Below are positions 62,702 through 64,000 of a DNA stretch of 64,000 nt, piece by piece (positions within the stretch are counted from its first letter, which is position 1; every line of letters starts with the position of its first letter). A program made the position numbers and the translations under genes. The notes beneath the pieces are model-generated. The model was not told the DNA's origin. It made no database searches and saw nothing but the letters and a program-made list of their open reading frames with translations. The stretch spans positions 9,238,001-9,302,000 of the forward strand of contig JBHGNT010000002.1 in assembly GCA_043228905.1 (NCBI GenBank), written 5' to 3'. This DNA is from Azolla caroliniana (Eukaryota; Polypodiophyta).

Positions 62702-64000
62702 CTGTTCACATAAACAAAAATGAAGTAATTACTACCAAACCTATCAATTCCTCCTCTAATACAAACTCTAATTATTACCAAAACCATCATACAATCCCTC
62801 CTTTCTACATATACTTGTACCGCAAAAGTATCATACAATCTCTCCTTTGTACACATAAAATTTTGCCTAAATGGTTAAAAAAGTTTTGAGTTACTAAGGT
62901 TGGTTATTCTGGAATATAAAGTTGGAAGTCTCTCTAGATGGAGTTTCAATGGCCTTATCTATTGGGCTATCCATGATGGGGATGTTCAGAAATCTTAGTT
63001 CCACCATTTTCGAGTAAGAATCTCTATCAACCAAATTTGTTCAAGCTTTTATGGTTTTATTTTTCTTTATCATATCATCATTTTTGTTCAAGCTTTTACT
63101 TTATCTCTTTCAATCGCCTAACTCCATTAGATAAAGGCTATTACCAGGCAAATCCAAAGGCGACTTCCTCATTTCAATGGTCTTTCCATATTGGACCATC
63201 TCATGATGCTGCTGATCACTCATTTTATTTCTATTCATCAAGCATCTCTCACTATCATTTACATTAGCTTTTACTTTATTATTTTATTGTTTAGGTAAGT
63301 TAAGTTTGCTTCTGTTTTCTCTCCTTTTGTTAATATTTTACAGTATTGTTTTGGGAAGTTAGGTTAGCATGCATACTTTTTGTTTAAGCTTTTACAATAT
63401 TGTTTCAGGAAGTTAGGTTGGCGTAAATACTTTTTGTTAATACATCTTTCTTTCTTTGTTGTGCATCAGATTCAGCTATTTAAACAAATGGTTATGATAT
63501 AGAGGCATAACAATAGGAGAGGGAGACACAGAAAGACAGAGAAGAAGACGAAGATAATTAGAGTTCAGATGCTATATACAACCACATAATAATCCTGTAC
63601 AAAGAGAGAGAAAACAACAAGTTTAATTGAAGAAATATTTTACAGTATTGTTTTGGGAAGTTAGGTTAGCATGCATACTTTTTGTTTAAGCTTTTACAAT
63701 ATTGTTTCAGGAAGTTAGGTTGGCATAAATACTTTTTGTTAATACATCTTTCTTTCTTTCTTGTGCATCAGATTCGGCTATTTAAACAAATATTTATGAT
63801 ATAGAGGGATAACAATAGGCGAGGGAGACACAGAAAGACAGAGAAGAAGAAGATAATTAGAGTTCAGATGTTAAATACAACCACATAATAACACTGTACA
63901 AAAAGAGAGAAAACAGCAAGTTTAATTGAAGAAAAATCACAGTACATATTACCTGGAGAGTAATAACTCTTAGATCTTTCTTTCTTTCTTTCTTTCTTGT
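62702..64000. other. SPL intron sequence, no further exon found
   Basis: No SBP domain or upstream SPL exon was recognised on the minus strand. A possible donor CTCCAG|GTAATATG at about 63953 could end an exon running past the edge, but its reading has no family match. A TTTC microsatellite ends the window. Confidence 0.4.
63332..63935. repeat. 302-bp tandem duplication
   Basis: The unit starting AATATTTTACAGTATTG at 63332 recurs at 63634 with a few percent of changes. It probably lies in an SPL intron. An internal 45-bp near-repeat (GGAAGTTAGGTTRGC) occurs within each copy. Confidence 0.88.

Overview
The window is nuclear DNA of a seed plant, most likely an angiosperm. Intron-containing genes of plant-specific families (bZIP60-type ER-stress factor, phytoglobin, SPL/SBP factor, GH17 glucanase with an X8 domain and GPI signal) are separated by AT-rich spacer and by many nested retrotransposons. 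I cannot name the species. There is no bacterial, organellar or CRISPR-like content.

Layout. 1-4801: 3' part of a Ty3/gypsy chromodomain retrotransposon (+ strand) with its 3' LTR; the 5' LTR lies before the window. 4802-7750: spacer with a gypsy relic and a SINE-like block. 7753-15425: an old LINE, split by a complete Ty1/copia element (copia A, 7913-13422, minus strand, target duplication CAATG) and by a solo LTR (14051-14389, duplication ACGAG). 15614-16842: a two-exon gene for a HIT-like/CCCH zinc-finger protein. 18530-20010: an L1 relic carrying a 452-bp hAT-type MITE. 22351-24233: GH17 glucanase (minus). 24800-32800: gene-poor spacer with gypsy fragments. 32820-36289: bZIP60-type gene (minus) with a duplicated promoter and a Mutator-type MITE. 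38511-49751: copia C (+, duplication ACATT), interrupted by a 721-bp solo LTR that is itself interrupted by copia B (41279-46640, minus, duplication ACCTC). 51461-51533: tRNA-Ala(UGC). 53763-55865: phytoglobin, five exons. 59846-62701: last six exons of a long ankyrin-type SPL gene (minus), continuing beyond the window.

The strongest biological point is the bZIP60-type gene. It carries both IRE1 recognition hairpins (CTG^CAG and CTG^CCG), and in the spliced mRNA the two cut sites lie exactly 23 nt apart. Removing 23 nt replaces a C-terminal transmembrane segment with a basic tail. Hairpin 1 lies in exon 2 and hairpin 2 in exon 3, so the substrate exists only after normal splicing. The gene's TATA-plus-TTGACC promoter block is tandemly duplicated, and a MITE has inserted at the TATA of the proximal copy.

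Other notable points: a GH17 enzyme with glycine at the catalytic nucleophile position; a candidate -1 frameshift heptamer at the gag/pol overlap of the gypsy element; antisense tRNA-like A/B boxes in the first part of otherwise unrelated LTRs; and a three-level insertion stack whose outer copia reading frame is open once the insert is set aside. All exon models were read by eye from splice signals, reading phase and family resemblance. No alignment, database search or expression evidence was available.
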